A DNA stretch of 22,618 nt, taken from the NCBI GenBank assembly GCA_965613025.1, contig CBFDUE010000035.1, forward strand, positions 1 to 22,618, written 5' to 3'. This DNA comes from CAYTXJ01 sp965613025 (GTDB lineage Bacteria; Desulfobacterota; DSM-4660; Desulfatiglandales; JALVMZ01). The notes below the pieces were generated by a model. It had not been told where the DNA came from, searched no databases, and saw only the letters and a program-made list of their open reading frames with translations. The position numbers were made by a program, and so were the translations under genes. Numbering within the stretch: position 1 is the first letter of the stretch; the number at the start of each line of letters is the position of its first letter. Shown one piece after another: positions 6,699 through 14,712 of this stretch.

Positions 6699-7965
6699 TT
6701 CTGCCTCCTGAAATTGTTATTATGGCCATACCCTGCATCTTTTTATTCAAAAAAGGGGTATTCTTACTCTTTGAAAGAATCATGTCCTTATTAAATACAT
6801 ATTCAATCTGAGGATCAACTATAGTGATATCTGCCCTTACCCCTTCCCGTATATCACCTCCATCCAGACCCATTATCTTACAGGGATTTAACGAAAGCTT
6901 TTTAATCGCCTGAACAATATCTAAGACACCTTCATGAACAAGTGAAAGGGTAAGAGGAAGTGCTGTCTGAAGCCCTATCATCCCAAATGCGGCATTTTCA
7001 AATTCCAGGTCTTTCTCTAAGGGGCTATGAGGTGCATGATCTGTTGCAATTACATCTATAATATCCTCCTTTAAGGCCTTTTTTATACTTTCTCTATCTT
7101 CCTCACTTCTCAATGGTGGATTTACCTTTGCATTGGTGTCATATCCTATAACTGCCCTATGATCCAATGAGAAATAATGGGGGGCAGTTTCTGCTGTAAC
7201 AGGTATACCTTCCTCTTTTGCTCTTTTTATTATCTCAACAGCCCCTTTTGTGCTAACATGGGCAATATGGATATGGCAATGTGTTAATTTTGCAAGCATT
7301 ACATCTCTAAATACCATTATCTCTTCACTCTCTGAGGGAATGCCCCTGAGTCCAATCTTTGTGGATATCTCTCCTTCGTGCATATGTCCATTATCAGAAA
7401 GATAAAGATCTTCACAATGAGAAATTACAGTTAAGGAATGATAACTGGCATACTCCAATGCCCTTCTCATTAATTCACTATTTACCAAAGGCCTTCCATC
7501 GTCAGAAACACCGATTGCACCAGCCTCTTTAAGATCTCCAAACTCTGTTAGCCTTTTACCTTCTTGTCCCACTGTTATGGATGCAATGGGAAACACCTCT
7601 AAAAGGTTGGCCTTTTTTGCCTGTGAAATTATAAATTCTGTAACTGAGCTATTATCATTTATGGGATTTGTATTAGGCATACAGCAGATCTTTGTGAATC
7701 CTCCTGCAACTGCGGCCATACTCCCTGTAAGAATCGTCTCTTTGTATTCATATCCAGGCTCTCTTAAGTGAACATGCATATCCACAAGCCCTGGCACAAC
7801 AAGTTTTCCCTCTGCATTGATCTCTTTAAGCCTATCTTTTGAGTCCTTAAATGTATTAGGATCATAAGTTTTTGAAATTATTCCTTTTTCAATTAATATA
7901 TCCTTTTTTTCGACCTTTTCCCTAAATGGTGATACAACAATGCCCCCTCTAATTAAAATTGCCAC
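6661..7965 (-). CDS. pyrC: Dihydroorotase, class I
   Basis: Catalyses cyclisation of carbamoyl-aspartate to dihydroorotate, the third step of UMP synthesis. With the preferred GTG start (7965) it has 434 residues. GTG is chosen because a GGGAGG lies five nt upstream and the product then begins MAILIRGG, as usual for the family; a TTG at 7980 is the longer option. Metal-site motifs are visible: His64-x-His66 in DMHVHLREPG, a SHCED motif, a HIAHVSTKG motif and the catalytic Asp in ATDHAPH. The amidohydrolase fold is complete to the C-terminal beta domain. It overlaps the end of pyrB by 17 nt and the following regulator gene by 38 nt, so translation is probably coupled. In the family, this enzyme often complexes with PyrB, here its neighbour. 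Confidence 0.97.
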   Translation of the reverse strand: MAILIRGGIVVSPFREKVEKKDILIEKGIISKTYDPNTFKDSKDRLKEINAEGKLVVPGLVDMHVHLREPGYEYKETILTGSMAAVAGGFTKICCMPNTNPINDNSSVTEFIISQAKKANLLEVFPIASITVGQEGKRLTEFGDLKEAGAIGVSDDGRPLVNSELMRRALEYASYHSLTVISHCEDLYLSDNGHMHEGEISTKIGLRGIPSESEEIMVFRDVMLAKLTHCHIHIAHVSTKGAVEIIKRAKEEGIPVTAETAPHYFSLDHRAVIGYDTNAKVNPPLRSEEDRESIKKALKEDIIDVIATDHAPHSPLEKDLEFENAAFGMIGLQTALPLTLSLVHEGVLDIVQAIKKLSLNPCKIMGLDGGDIREGVRADITIVDPQIEYVFNKDMILSKSKNTPFLNKKMQGMAIITISGGRIVWEKGRINTDH

Positions 7966-8884
7966 CTCTACCTCCCCCAATAAGAAGATATAAAAGAGCC
8001 ATTCTTATTGCCACTCCATTTTCCACCTGGTCAAGTATCACTGAATAGGGTCCATCTGCAACTTCTGATGATATCTCCACCCCCCTATTTATAGGTCCTG
8101 GGTGCATTATCATAACATCATCCTTTGCATATTCCATAAGATCCTCTGAAATAGAAAAAAAGCTGGAATACTCTCTTAGGCTTGGGAAAAGATTACTCTT
8201 TTGTCTTTCAAGCTGAATCCTCAAAGCCATTACCACATCTTTCTCTTTAATGGCCTCCTTAGGATTATATACAACCTCCACACCTAAGGAGTCCATATAC
8301 ACAGGAATCATGGTAGGGGGGCCAGATACCGTAACTTCAGCCCCCATCTTTTTAAGTCCTATTATATTTGATCTGGCAACCCTGCTGTGGGCAATGTCCC
8401 CCACAATCAATACTTTAAGCCCTCCAATTCTGCCCTTCTTCTCTCTGATAGTGTATAGATCTAAGAGAGCTTGAGTGGGATGTTCATTTATGCCATCTCC
8501 AGCATTTATCACATTTGCTTTAACATGCCTGGCTATGAGATGAGGTGCACCACTGCATGAGTGTCTGATAATTATAAGATCAGGCCTCATTGCCTGTAAA
8601 TTCTTTGCAGTGTCAATAAGGGTCTCACCCTTTACCATACTGCTTGTAGATGCTGAGATGCTTATGGTATCAGCACTTAGCATCTTTGCAGCCATTTCAA
8701 ATGAAGTCCTTGTCCTGGTGCTCGGTTCATAAAAAAAGCTAATTATACTCTTTCCTCTTAATGTAGGGACCTTTTTAATATCCCTTCTCATTATCTCTTT
8801 AAGAGAATCAGCAGTATTTAAGATAAGCTCTATCTCAGCAGGGGTTAGCTGAGACATGCTTAATATATCTTTATGATTTAACAT
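7949..8884 (-). CDS. pyrB: Aspartate carbamoyltransferase catalytic subunit
   Basis: Condenses carbamoyl phosphate and aspartate, the first committed step of pyrimidine synthesis. From ATG 8884 the product is 311 residues, the usual length, starting MLNHKDILSM. AGGGG lies six nt upstream. The frame stays open to a TTG at 8944, but that codon lies inside the terminator stem and would add 20 atypical residues. Motifs: carbamoyl-phosphate site STRTRTSFE (55-63), the SSMVKGET loop, HPTQALLD, and HPGPINRGVE near the end. The start is only ~30 nt after an intrinsic-terminator-like hairpin, so transcription from upstream must read through it. No pyrI regulatory subunit gene follows; pyrC does, with a short overlap. 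Confidence 0.97.
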   Translation of the reverse strand: MLNHKDILSMSQLTPAEIELILNTADSLKEIMRRDIKKVPTLRGKSIISFFYEPSTRTRTSFEMAAKMLSADTISISASTSSMVKGETLIDTAKNLQAMRPDLIIIRHSCSGAPHLIARHVKANVINAGDGINEHPTQALLDLYTIREKKGRIGGLKVLIVGDIAHSRVARSNIIGLKKMGAEVTVSGPPTMIPVYMDSLGVEVVYNPKEAIKEKDVVMALRIQLERQKSNLFPSLREYSSFFSISEDLMEYAKDDVMIMHPGPINRGVEISSEVADGPYSVILDQVENGVAIRMALLYLLIGGGRGGNFN

Positions 8885-8915
8885 CTTAGACCCCTGAACC
8901 CTATAGTTAAGACAT

Positions 8916-8949
8916 AAAAAAACCTCCTTGCTGTTATACAGCAAGGAGG
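8916..8949 (-). terminator. Intrinsic terminator or attenuator between rplQ and pyrB
   Basis: On the minus strand an 11-bp perfect stem (CCTCCTTGCTG, loop TATAA, CAGCAAGGAGG) is followed at once by seven T. It starts 19 nt after the rplQ stop and ends only ~30 nt before the pyrB start, too close for a separate promoter downstream. It can therefore end the ribosomal transcript, and also act as an attenuator for pyrB-pyrC. The 3' arm includes an AGGAGG, followed after 7 nt by a minimal ATG-TCT-TAA reading frame. Confidence 0.9.
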
Positions 8950-8960
8950 TCTTCCTTCAT
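8934..8960 (-). CDS. Possible 8-residue leader peptide within the pyrB attenuator
   Basis: ATG 8960 opens an eight-codon frame (MKEDLLAV) whose TAA lies in the loop of the terminator hairpin. It starts 8 nt after the rplQ stop, so re-initiation by ribosomes finishing rplQ is possible; no clear Shine-Dalgarno is seen. A ribosome stopped at this codon would cover the hairpin arms and block termination, which is the principle of the E. coli pyrBI attenuator. Such short frames arise by chance, so this is tentative. Confidence 0.2.
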   Translation of the reverse strand: MKEDLLAV

Positions 8961-8968
8961 CACAAGGT

Positions 8969-9412
8969 CTATTCATCAGCCTTCTTATCTTTTTGCTCTT
9001 CATCAGCCTTCTTAGTCTCTTTTTTCTTCTGTCTTTTAGATTTAAGATATTCACTGTCCTTAGTGATCAATTGAACAATAGATACAGGTGCTCCATCACC
9101 TTTCCTAAATCCCTTTTTAATGATCCTTACATATCCGCCCTGTCTATCGGTGAATTGCTCTACCATCTCGTCAAAGAGTTTATGGGTAAGACTCTTATCC
9201 TTTATAAATGCCAATGCCTGTCTTCTTGCATGGAGATCCCCTCTTTTGGCAAGGGTTATCATACGCTCCACAAATGATCTCAGAGGTTTTGCCTTTGCAT
9301 CAGTTGTCTCAATCTGGCCATATTTAAAGAGGCTTGTAACCATATTTCTAAACATGGCTTTTCTATGTGCCTTAGTCCTTCCAAGCTTCAATGTCGCCTT
9401 TCTATGTCTCAT
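8969..9412 (-). CDS. rplQ: 50S ribosomal protein L17
   Basis: A 147-residue large-subunit protein lying near the tunnel exit region. It starts MRHRKATLKLGRTKAHR, the canonical N-terminus, from an ATG three nt after the rpoA stop. The core is the usual ~115 residues. An extra, highly charged Lys/Glu-rich tail (~125-147) is present and is probably disordered. It is the last ribosomal gene of the super-operon and is followed 19 nt later by the terminator hairpin. Confidence 0.98.
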   Translation of the reverse strand: MRHRKATLKLGRTKAHRKAMFRNMVTSLFKYGQIETTDAKAKPLRSFVERMITLAKRGDLHARRQALAFIKDKSLTHKLFDEMVEQFTDRQGGYVRIIKKGFRKGDGAPVSIVQLITKDSEYLKSKRQKKKETKKADEEQKDKKADE

Positions 9413-9415
9413 GAT

Positions 9416-10444
9416 CTAAACCTTTTTCCCTTTTTCTAATCTCTTTTTTTTCATTGACCTATCAAGTTCATCCAGATTCATACCTAAGGAGAGTCCAATT
9501 TCAGCAAGTATATTCTTTATCTCACTAAGAGACTTACGACCAAAATTTTTGGTCTTTAGCATCTCTGCTTCTGTCCGTTGAACCAGCTCACCTATTAAGG
9601 TAATATTTGCATTTTTGAGACAATTAGCGGATCTTACTGATAATTCAAGCTCTGAAACAGGTCTAAACAGATTTTCAAACAGAAGATCTGCCTCCTTTTC
9701 CTCCTCTTCCATCTCTTCTGGTTCAGGCTCTTCTTCAAAATTGATGAAGGGATTCATCTGCTCCTTTAATATCTTTGCAGCATATGCAAGTGCATCCTCT
9801 GGCAAAACACTTCCGTCAGTCCAAACCTCTAAGATGAGCTTATCGTAGTCAGCAATCTGACCAACCCTTGTATTGGTCACAATATAGTTTACCTTCTTTA
9901 TAGGGCTAAATAGGGCATCAACAGGTATAACTCCTATTTCATGATCCCTATCCTTGTTTTTTTCAGCAGGAACATATCCTTTCCCCATCCTTACCACCAT
10001 CTCCATATGCAGTCTGCCTTCAGGGGAAAGAGTGGCTATATAATGATCAGGATTAAGCACAACTGCCGAATCTCCTGTCTCAATATCTCCTGCCCTTACC
10101 TCTCCCTCACCTTCCTTAGAAAGCCTTACAGTGGCTTCCTCTACATCTATTAGTTTAAAACGCACCCCTTTGAGATTTAATATGATCTCTGTTACATCCT
10201 CTAAGACACCTGGGATGGTGGAAAATTCATGTAATACTCCATCAATCTTAACAGATACAATGGCAGAACCCTGTATGGAAGAGAGTATAATCCTTCTTAA
10301 GGAATTCCCAATTGTTATACCAAATCCTCTCTCTAATGGCTCCACAATAAACTTTCCATATGTATCTGTATGGGTCTCTTCCTCTACCTGGACCCTCTTA
10401 GGTCTTATAAGCTCTCTCCAGTTTCTGGCTCTTAAATCAACCAA
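9416..10444 (-). CDS. rpoA: DNA-directed RNA polymerase subunit alpha
   Basis: A 342-residue alpha subunit. The N-terminal dimerisation and assembly domain (~10-240) includes NSLRRIILSS. A very acidic linker (~244-258, mostly Glu) is followed by the C-terminal domain (~265-325) with the promoter-contacting stretch SVRSANCLKNANI. The start is TTG 10444: a GGGGG ribosome site lies eight nt upstream, the product then begins shortly before the conserved NWRELIRPKR, and no ATG or GTG is available upstream or nearby. It lies between rpsD and rplQ, the standard alpha-operon order. Confidence 0.98.
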   Translation of the reverse strand: MVDLRARNWRELIRPKRVQVEEETHTDTYGKFIVEPLERGFGITIGNSLRRIILSSIQGSAIVSVKIDGVLHEFSTIPGVLEDVTEIILNLKGVRFKLIDVEEATVRLSKEGEGEVRAGDIETGDSAVVLNPDHYIATLSPEGRLHMEMVVRMGKGYVPAEKNKDRDHEIGVIPVDALFSPIKKVNYIVTNTRVGQIADYDKLILEVWTDGSVLPEDALAYAAKILKEQMNPFINFEEEPEPEEMEEEEKEADLLFENLFRPVSELELSVRSANCLKNANITLIGELVQRTEAEMLKTKNFGRKSLSEIKNILAEIGLSLGMNLDELDRSMKKKRLEKGKKV

Positions 10445-10471
10445 TCAATATACCCCCTTCCTTAATGACTT

Positions 10472-11101
10472 TTATTTAGAATATAATTCAACTATAAGCT
10501 GTTCCTGAACTGGTATGGTAATATCTTCTCTCCTAGGAAGATCTTTTAAGGTTGCCTTAAATTTCTCCTTATCAACTTCAATCCAGGTGGGAATCCCTCT
10601 TCTTACCACTGTCTCCATTGCATCCTTAATTACCTTTAACTCCCTACTCTTGTTCCTCACCTCAATTACATCACCCGGTTTTAAAAGACAAGAAGGTATG
10701 TTTACCTTTCTTCCATTTAAAAGGATATGTCCATGTCTTACAAGCTGCCTTGCCTGAGCCCTTGAGCCTGCAAATCCTGCCCTATAGACCAGATTATCTA
10801 ATCTGCTCTCTAAAATAATTAATAGATTAACTCCAGTGATACCCTTTCTCTTTGCCGCTAATTCATAATATCTCCTAAATTGACCCTCCAAAACACCATA
10901 AATCCTTTTAACCTTTTGCTTTTCCCTGAGCTGAAGCCTGTAATCAGATATCTTTCCTCCTCTTCTCTGACCATGCTGTCCGGGTGGATAGGGACGTCTA
11001 TCAAAAGCACACTTATCCCCATAACACCTGTCACCTTTTAAAAAGAGCTTCAGATTTTCCCTTCTACACAACCTGCACACAGGCCCTCTATATCTTGCCA
11101 A
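10472..11101 (-). CDS. rpsD: 30S ribosomal protein S4, zinc-binding form
   Basis: A 209-residue primary 16S rRNA-binding protein needed for early assembly of the 30S body. The zinc form is shown by Cys9, Cys12, Cys26 and Cys31. The S4 RNA-binding domain (~95-155) includes RLDNLVYRAGFAGSRAQARQ. The start is TTG 11101, with AGGAGG six nt upstream and the product beginning MARYRGP as usual. It follows rpsK by 19 nt and precedes rpoA by 27 nt. In other bacteria S4 represses its own operon; no such site was recognised here. Confidence 0.98.
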   Translation of the reverse strand: MARYRGPVCRLCRRENLKLFLKGDRCYGDKCAFDRRPYPPGQHGQRRGGKISDYRLQLREKQKVKRIYGVLEGQFRRYYELAAKRKGITGVNLLIILESRLDNLVYRAGFAGSRAQARQLVRHGHILLNGRKVNIPSCLLKPGDVIEVRNKSRELKVIKDAMETVVRRGIPTWIEVDKEKFKATLKDLPRREDITIPVQEQLIVELYSK

Positions 11102-11120
11102 GATTAACCTCCTTTACTAT

Positions 11121-11510
11121 CTACACTCTCCTTCTCTTTGGTGGACGACACCCATTATGAGGAATGGGAGTTACATCCCTGATCATTGTAACAGTAAAGC
11201 CCCCCATCTGAAGTGCTCTAAGGGCTGCCTCCCTTCCCACTCCAGGCCCCTTAATCCTCACTTCAGCAGATCGCATTCCATGTTCCATAGCCTGCTTTAG
11301 TGCATCTTGGGCTGCCACCTGAGCTGCAAATGGGGTGCTCTTTCTGGAACCTTTAAATCCATTCTTTCCAGCGCTTGACCAGGCAATTACATTTCCTTCA
11401 GGATCTGTAACTGTCACAATTGTATTATTAAATGTGGACTGTATATGAATTATTCCAGTTGGAACATTCTTCTTTTCCTTCTTTGCTCTTCTTCTACCCT
11501 TCTTGGCCAT
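11121..11510 (-). CDS. rpsK: 30S ribosomal protein S11
   Basis: A 129-residue platform protein at the mRNA exit site. It has a Lys/Arg-rich N-terminus, the conserved HIQSTFNNTIVTVTD region (~22-36), GFKGSRKSTPFAAQ (~51-64), and the typical basic end CRPPKRRRV. ATG 11510 begins MAKKGRRR and follows rpsM by 17 nt. Gene order rpsM-rpsK-rpsD-rpoA is standard. No anomalies in length or motifs. Confidence 0.98.
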   Translation of the reverse strand: MAKKGRRRAKKEKKNVPTGIIHIQSTFNNTIVTVTDPEGNVIAWSSAGKNGFKGSRKSTPFAAQVAAQDALKQAMEHGMRSAEVRIKGPGVGREAALRALQMGGFTVTMIRDVTPIPHNGCRPPKRRRV

Positions 11511-11527
11511 CTCTTAATTATCCCCCT

Positions 11528-11899
11528 CTATCTCTTTTTCCTTGAACCGATCTGTCTTCTTGGGCCCTTTCTTGTCCTTGCATTTGTATGTGTTCTCTGA
11601 CCTCTTACAGGTAACCCCCGTCTATGCCTTAATCCTCTATAAGATCCTATATCTATAAGACGCTTTATATTCATCGCAACTTCTCTTCTAAGATCCCCTT
11701 CCACCTTATATTTTGAATCAATGATCTGTCTGATGGCATTTATCTGTTGGTCAGAAAGCTCCTCTGGCTTTAAATCCCAGCTAATACCCGCTTCATTGAG
11801 GATCTGCTGTGCACTGCTTCTACCTATCCCATATATATATGTCAGGGCTATCTCTATCCTCTTTCCCTTTGGAAGATCTACACCTGCAATTCGTGCCAA
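11528..11899 (-). CDS. rpsM: 30S ribosomal protein S13
   Basis: A 123-residue head protein that contacts the P-site tRNA and forms bridges to the 50S subunit. It begins MARIAGVDLPKGKRIEIALTY and ends in the usual Arg/Lys-rich tail (RTRKGPRRQIGSRKKR). The start is TTG 11899, with AGGAGG seven nt upstream; no ATG or GTG gives the conserved N-terminus. It follows rpmJ by 11 nt. The helix-two-turn-helix region carrying YGIGRSSAQQIL is intact. Confidence 0.98.
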   Translation of the reverse strand: MARIAGVDLPKGKRIEIALTYIYGIGRSSAQQILNEAGISWDLKPEELSDQQINAIRQIIDSKYKVEGDLRREVAMNIKRLIDIGSYRGLRHRRGLPVRGQRTHTNARTRKGPRRQIGSRKKR

Positions 11900-11910
11900 A
11901 TTACCACCTC

Positions 11911-12024
11911 CTATCCCTGTCTCTGTTTATGCCTTGGATTCTCACATATCACCCTTACCACACCTTTTCTCTTTATGATCTTACACTTATTACAGATCTT
12001 TTTTGCAGAAGCCCTTACCTTCAT
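11911..12024 (-). CDS. rpmJ: 50S ribosomal protein L36, zinc-binding form
   Basis: A 37-residue protein, the smallest of the large subunit. It starts MKVRASAKKIC and carries the zinc ligands Cys11, Cys14, Cys27 and His32. ATG 12024 overlaps the infA stop by four nt (ATGA), and GGAGG lies six nt upstream within the end of infA. Position between infA and rpsM is standard in many bacteria. The intact Cys/His set marks it as the zinc-dependent form rather than the zinc-free paralogue induced by zinc shortage. Confidence 0.97.
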   Translation of the reverse strand: MKVRASAKKICNKCKIIKRKGVVRVICENPRHKQRQG

Positions 12025-12239
12025 CTTTTCCTCCTTATAATTCTTCCACGGCTAAGATCATAAGGGGATAATTCCACCACCACCTGATCCCCTGGAAGAA
12101 GCTTTATATAATGCATCCTCATCTTACCTGAGATGTGGGCAAGTATTCTATGCCCATTTGCAAGCTCCACTCTGAACATGGCATTTGGCAGGGTCTCCAC
12201 AATCTTTCCCTCTACCTGTATGGGTTCTTCCTTTTTCAT
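12021..12239 (-). CDS. infA: Translation initiation factor IF-1
   Basis: A 72-residue OB-fold protein that occupies the A site of the 30S subunit during initiation. Conserved segments are VEGKIVETLPNAMFRVEL, GHRILAHISGKMRMHYI and LSPYDLSRGRI. ATG 12239 is four nt after the secY stop; its ribosome site (GGAGG or AGGG) lies inside the end of secY. The 3' end overlaps rpmJ by four nt. Direct succession secY-infA means adk and map, which often lie here, have been lost from the operon or lie elsewhere. Confidence 0.98.
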   Translation of the reverse strand: MKKEEPIQVEGKIVETLPNAMFRVELANGHRILAHISGKMRMHYIKLLPGDQVVVELSPYDLSRGRIIRRKR

Positions 12240-12243
12240 ATCC

Positions 12244-13557
12244 CTATCTTATCCTCCCAAATCCTCTCTTAAGCAAGCCTTCATAGTGTCTGGTGATAAG
12301 ATGAGACTCAATAGCATTGGAGGTATCCATTGCAACACCCACCACTATAAGAAGTGCCGTTCCACCAAAATAGAATGGCACATGGAACTTATATATCAAA
12401 ATTTGAGGAAGAACACAAACAGCAGAGACATACAGAGCCCCTGCGAAGGTGATCCTCGTCAAGACCCTGTCAATATATTCTGCCGTATTCTTACCTGGCC
12501 TAATCCCAGGGATAAATCCTCCATATCTCTTCATATTATCTGCAACATCCACAGGATTAAAATGGACAGCAGTATAAAAATAACAAAAGAATATTATAAA
12601 TACCACAAATATGAGTATGTAGACTATATGTCCTGGAGCAAGAATATTTACCACATACTGAAGCCAGGGCAACTCCTTAATATTTAAGAAATTTGCAATT
12701 GTTGCAGGAAACATAATAATTGAAGATGCAAAGATAGGGGGAATTACCCCTGCAGTGTTTACTTTAAGTGGTAGATGGGTGCTCTGACCCCCGTATATTC
12801 TCCTACCAACCACTCTCTTAGCATATTGGACAGGGATCCTCCTCTGCCCCCTTTCCATAAACACAATGAATCCCACAACCCCAATCATAAATGCCAAAAG
12901 TAAAATCATAAAAAATGGGGAAAGCTCACCTGTCTTCAAAAGTCTAAAAGTATTACCTACTGCTACAGGGAACCTTGCCACAATCCCTGCAAATATGATA
13001 AGGGAAATACCATTTCCAATACCCCTTTCGGTGATCTGCTCACCCAGCCACATCAAAAATGCGGTTCCTGCTGTCAATGTTATCACTGCAAGCAATCTAA
13101 ATCCCCATCCTCCCATTGGAACCACTGGAACACCTGTAGGGGAGGCCATCCTTTCAAGTCCAATAGCTATACCAAAACCCTGAATCATACTGAGAATTAT
13201 GGTCCCATAGCGAGTAAGCTGAACAATCTTTTTCCTTCCCTGCTCACCTTCCTTTTTTAATTTCTCCAAGTATGGAACCACCACAGTGAGTAGCTCTAAG
13301 ATAATGGAGGCACTTATATATGGCATAATTCCGAGAGCCATTACAGACATCTTTCTCATAGCACCACCTGAAAACATATCCACCAGACCAAACAGTGTCC
13401 CCTGCTTCTGGCTAAAAAATGCAGCAAGTGCCTCTCCATTTACTCCGGGAGTAGGTATATGACACCCCACCCTATATACTGCAAGCATAAACAGAGTAAA
13501 AAGGATCCTGCGTTTAAGCTCAGGAATCTTTCCTATATTTTGAATGCCTCCAAACAT
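12244..13557 (-). CDS. secY: Preprotein translocase subunit SecY
   Basis: A 437-residue channel-forming subunit of the SecYEG translocon. About ten transmembrane helices are visible, starting at ~17-35. Conserved features include the plug/TM2 region with MALGIMPYISASI (~72-84), GNGISLIIFAGI (~177-188), the cytoplasmic loop ERGQRRIPVQYAKR (~235-248), and RPGKNTAEYIDRVLTR (~350-365). ATG 13557 has AGGAG close upstream. It follows rplO by six nt and precedes infA by four nt. Length and motifs are typical, with no sign of a second, accessory SecY. Confidence 0.98.
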   Translation of the reverse strand: MFGGIQNIGKIPELKRRILFTLFMLAVYRVGCHIPTPGVNGEALAAFFSQKQGTLFGLVDMFSGGAMRKMSVMALGIMPYISASIILELLTVVVPYLEKLKKEGEQGRKKIVQLTRYGTIILSMIQGFGIAIGLERMASPTGVPVVPMGGWGFRLLAVITLTAGTAFLMWLGEQITERGIGNGISLIIFAGIVARFPVAVGNTFRLLKTGELSPFFMILLLAFMIGVVGFIVFMERGQRRIPVQYAKRVVGRRIYGGQSTHLPLKVNTAGVIPPIFASSIIMFPATIANFLNIKELPWLQYVVNILAPGHIVYILIFVVFIIFFCYFYTAVHFNPVDVADNMKRYGGFIPGIRPGKNTAEYIDRVLTRITFAGALYVSAVCVLPQILIYKFHVPFYFGGTALLIVVGVAMDTSNAIESHLITRHYEGLLKRGFGRIR

Positions 13558-13563
13558 CTTCTC

Positions 13564-14007
13564 CTACCCTATTATCTCTACCTTTCCTCCAGCTGCCTCA
13601 ATTTTTTCAATGGCCTTTTTACTGGCTTTATGGACCCTTATCTTTATGGGTCTGTCTATCTCTCCGTCTCCCAAAAGTTTTACACCTACATCCCTTTCAT
13701 CATATACTCCAAACCTCTTTAGATCCTCCAGATCTAACTCTTCTTTATCCCCAAATCTATTTAAGTCCCTGATATTTAAGATGCTATAGCTCTTTTTGAA
13801 TATATTTTTAAATCCCCTCTTAGGGAGCCTTCTGTGAAGCGGCATCTGTCCCCCTTCAAAGGTAGGTGGAATACTTCCTCCTGATCTGGACTTCTGCCCC
13901 TTATGTCCTCTACACGAGGTCTTTCCATGACCAGATCCTGGCCCCCTTCCCACCCTCTTTCTCTTCTTTTTTGACCCCCTTGCTGGAGATAGCTCATAGA
14001 GTTTCAT
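13564..14007 (-). CDS. rplO: 50S ribosomal protein L15
   Basis: A 147-residue late-assembly protein. The Gly/Arg/Lys-rich N-terminal half includes KKRKRVGRGPGSGHGKTS and GQKSRSGG, typical of L15. ATG 14007 is preferred over a GTG one codon earlier (14010), because GAGGAG lies eight nt upstream of the ATG and the product begins MKLYELSPARGS as usual. It overlaps the rpmD stop by one nt (TGATG). secY follows six nt after the stop. Confidence 0.97.
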   Translation of the reverse strand: MKLYELSPARGSKKKRKRVGRGPGSGHGKTSCRGHKGQKSRSGGSIPPTFEGGQMPLHRRLPKRGFKNIFKKSYSILNIRDLNRFGDKEELDLEDLKRFGVYDERDVGVKLLGDGEIDRPIKIRVHKASKKAIEKIEAAGGKVEIIG

Positions 14008-14204
14008 CACCTATTCTCCTCATCTTCAACAATTTCCAGCCTGACCATATGTATCACCTTATTTAACATGCCCCTTATCTGGGGAGTATTCTTCTTATAT
14101 ACGGTTTTATGCATCTTTGTAAGCCCAAGGCTTCTAAGGGTCTCTCTTACCTTTTTATTAGTCCCTATCATACTCCTCACTAAGGTGATCTTTACCATCG
14201 TCAT
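14007..14204 (-). CDS. rpmD: 50S ribosomal protein L30
   Basis: A 65-residue protein. It starts MTMVKITLVRSMIGTNKKV, with the conserved core RETLRSLGLTKMHKTV and a C-terminal acidic end. ATG 14204 sits one nt after the rpsE stop, with GAGGAG 11 nt upstream inside rpsE. A second ATG two codons later is the alternative. L30 is missing from some bacterial lineages, so its presence in the standard rpsE-rpmD-rplO order is a modest taxonomic marker. Confidence 0.96.
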   Translation of the reverse strand: MTMVKITLVRSMIGTNKKVRETLRSLGLTKMHKTVYKKNTPQIRGMLNKVIHMVRLEIVEDEENR

Positions 14205-14205
14205 A

Positions 14206-14712
14206 TCAGCCTATACTCCTCATTCTCCTTATCTCTTCAGGACTCCTGAGGGATTCAAGCCCTTTAATGGTTGCCTTTACCACATTGTGGGGATTCCTGC
14301 TTCCAATACATTTTGTTAATATATTTTGAATTCCCACTGCTTCAATAACAGCCCTTACTGCTCCACCTGCTATGATTCCAGTTCCAGGAGCAGCAGGTTT
14401 AAGCAGAACCTTACTTGCCCCCCAATTCCCTATGATCTCATGAGGGATGGTTCCATTTACTATGGGAACCTTTCTCATATCTTTCTTTGCCTTCTCTGTC
14501 CCCTTCCTGATTGCATCTGGAACCTCTTGGGCCTTACCCACACCACATCCTACATTTCCATTGCCATCCCCAACAACTACAATAGCACTAAAACGAAATC
14601 TCCTTCCACCTTTTACTACCTTTGTTACTCTACTGATATGGACTACCTTCTCTATTAACTGAATATCTTCATCTCTACCTGCTATCAACTGAAATGCTCC
14701 CCCCTTTTTCAA
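14206..14712 (-). CDS. rpsE: 30S ribosomal protein S5
   Basis: A 168-residue protein involved in decoding accuracy and mRNA unwinding. The conserved double-stranded RNA-binding part begins EKVVHISRVTKVVKGGRRF, followed by VVVGDGNGNVGCGVGKAQEV and GTGIIAGGAVRAVIEAVG. The start is TTG 14712, overlapping the rplR stop by four nt (TTGA), with GGAAGGTGG ~9 nt upstream. No ATG or GTG lies between it and the conserved domain. The ~20-residue N-terminal extension before the domain differs from the usual Lys/Glu-rich form. Confidence 0.97.
   Translation of the reverse strand: MKKGGAFQLIAGRDEDIQLIEKVVHISRVTKVVKGGRRFRFSAIVVVGDGNGNVGCGVGKAQEVPDAIRKGTEKAKKDMRKVPIVNGTIPHEIIGNWGASKVLLKPAAPGTGIIAGGAVRAVIEAVGIQNILTKCIGSRNPHNVVKATIKGLESLRSPEEIRRMRSIG

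Noticed and set aside
8885..8944. Longer pyrB starting at TTG 8944
   Set aside because: The extension encodes the terminator stem and U-run and is unlike PyrB N-termini; ATG 8884 gives the normal length with a ribosome site.
10131..10508. Plus-strand open frame of 125 codons opposite rpoA and rpsD
   Set aside because: Entirely antisense to conserved genes and crosses their junction; no motif or ribosome site.
12133..12687. Plus-strand open frame of 184 codons opposite secY and infA
   Set aside because: It lies antisense to two well-conserved genes, has no recognisable domain or ribosome site, and its composition is that of a reversed membrane-protein gene.
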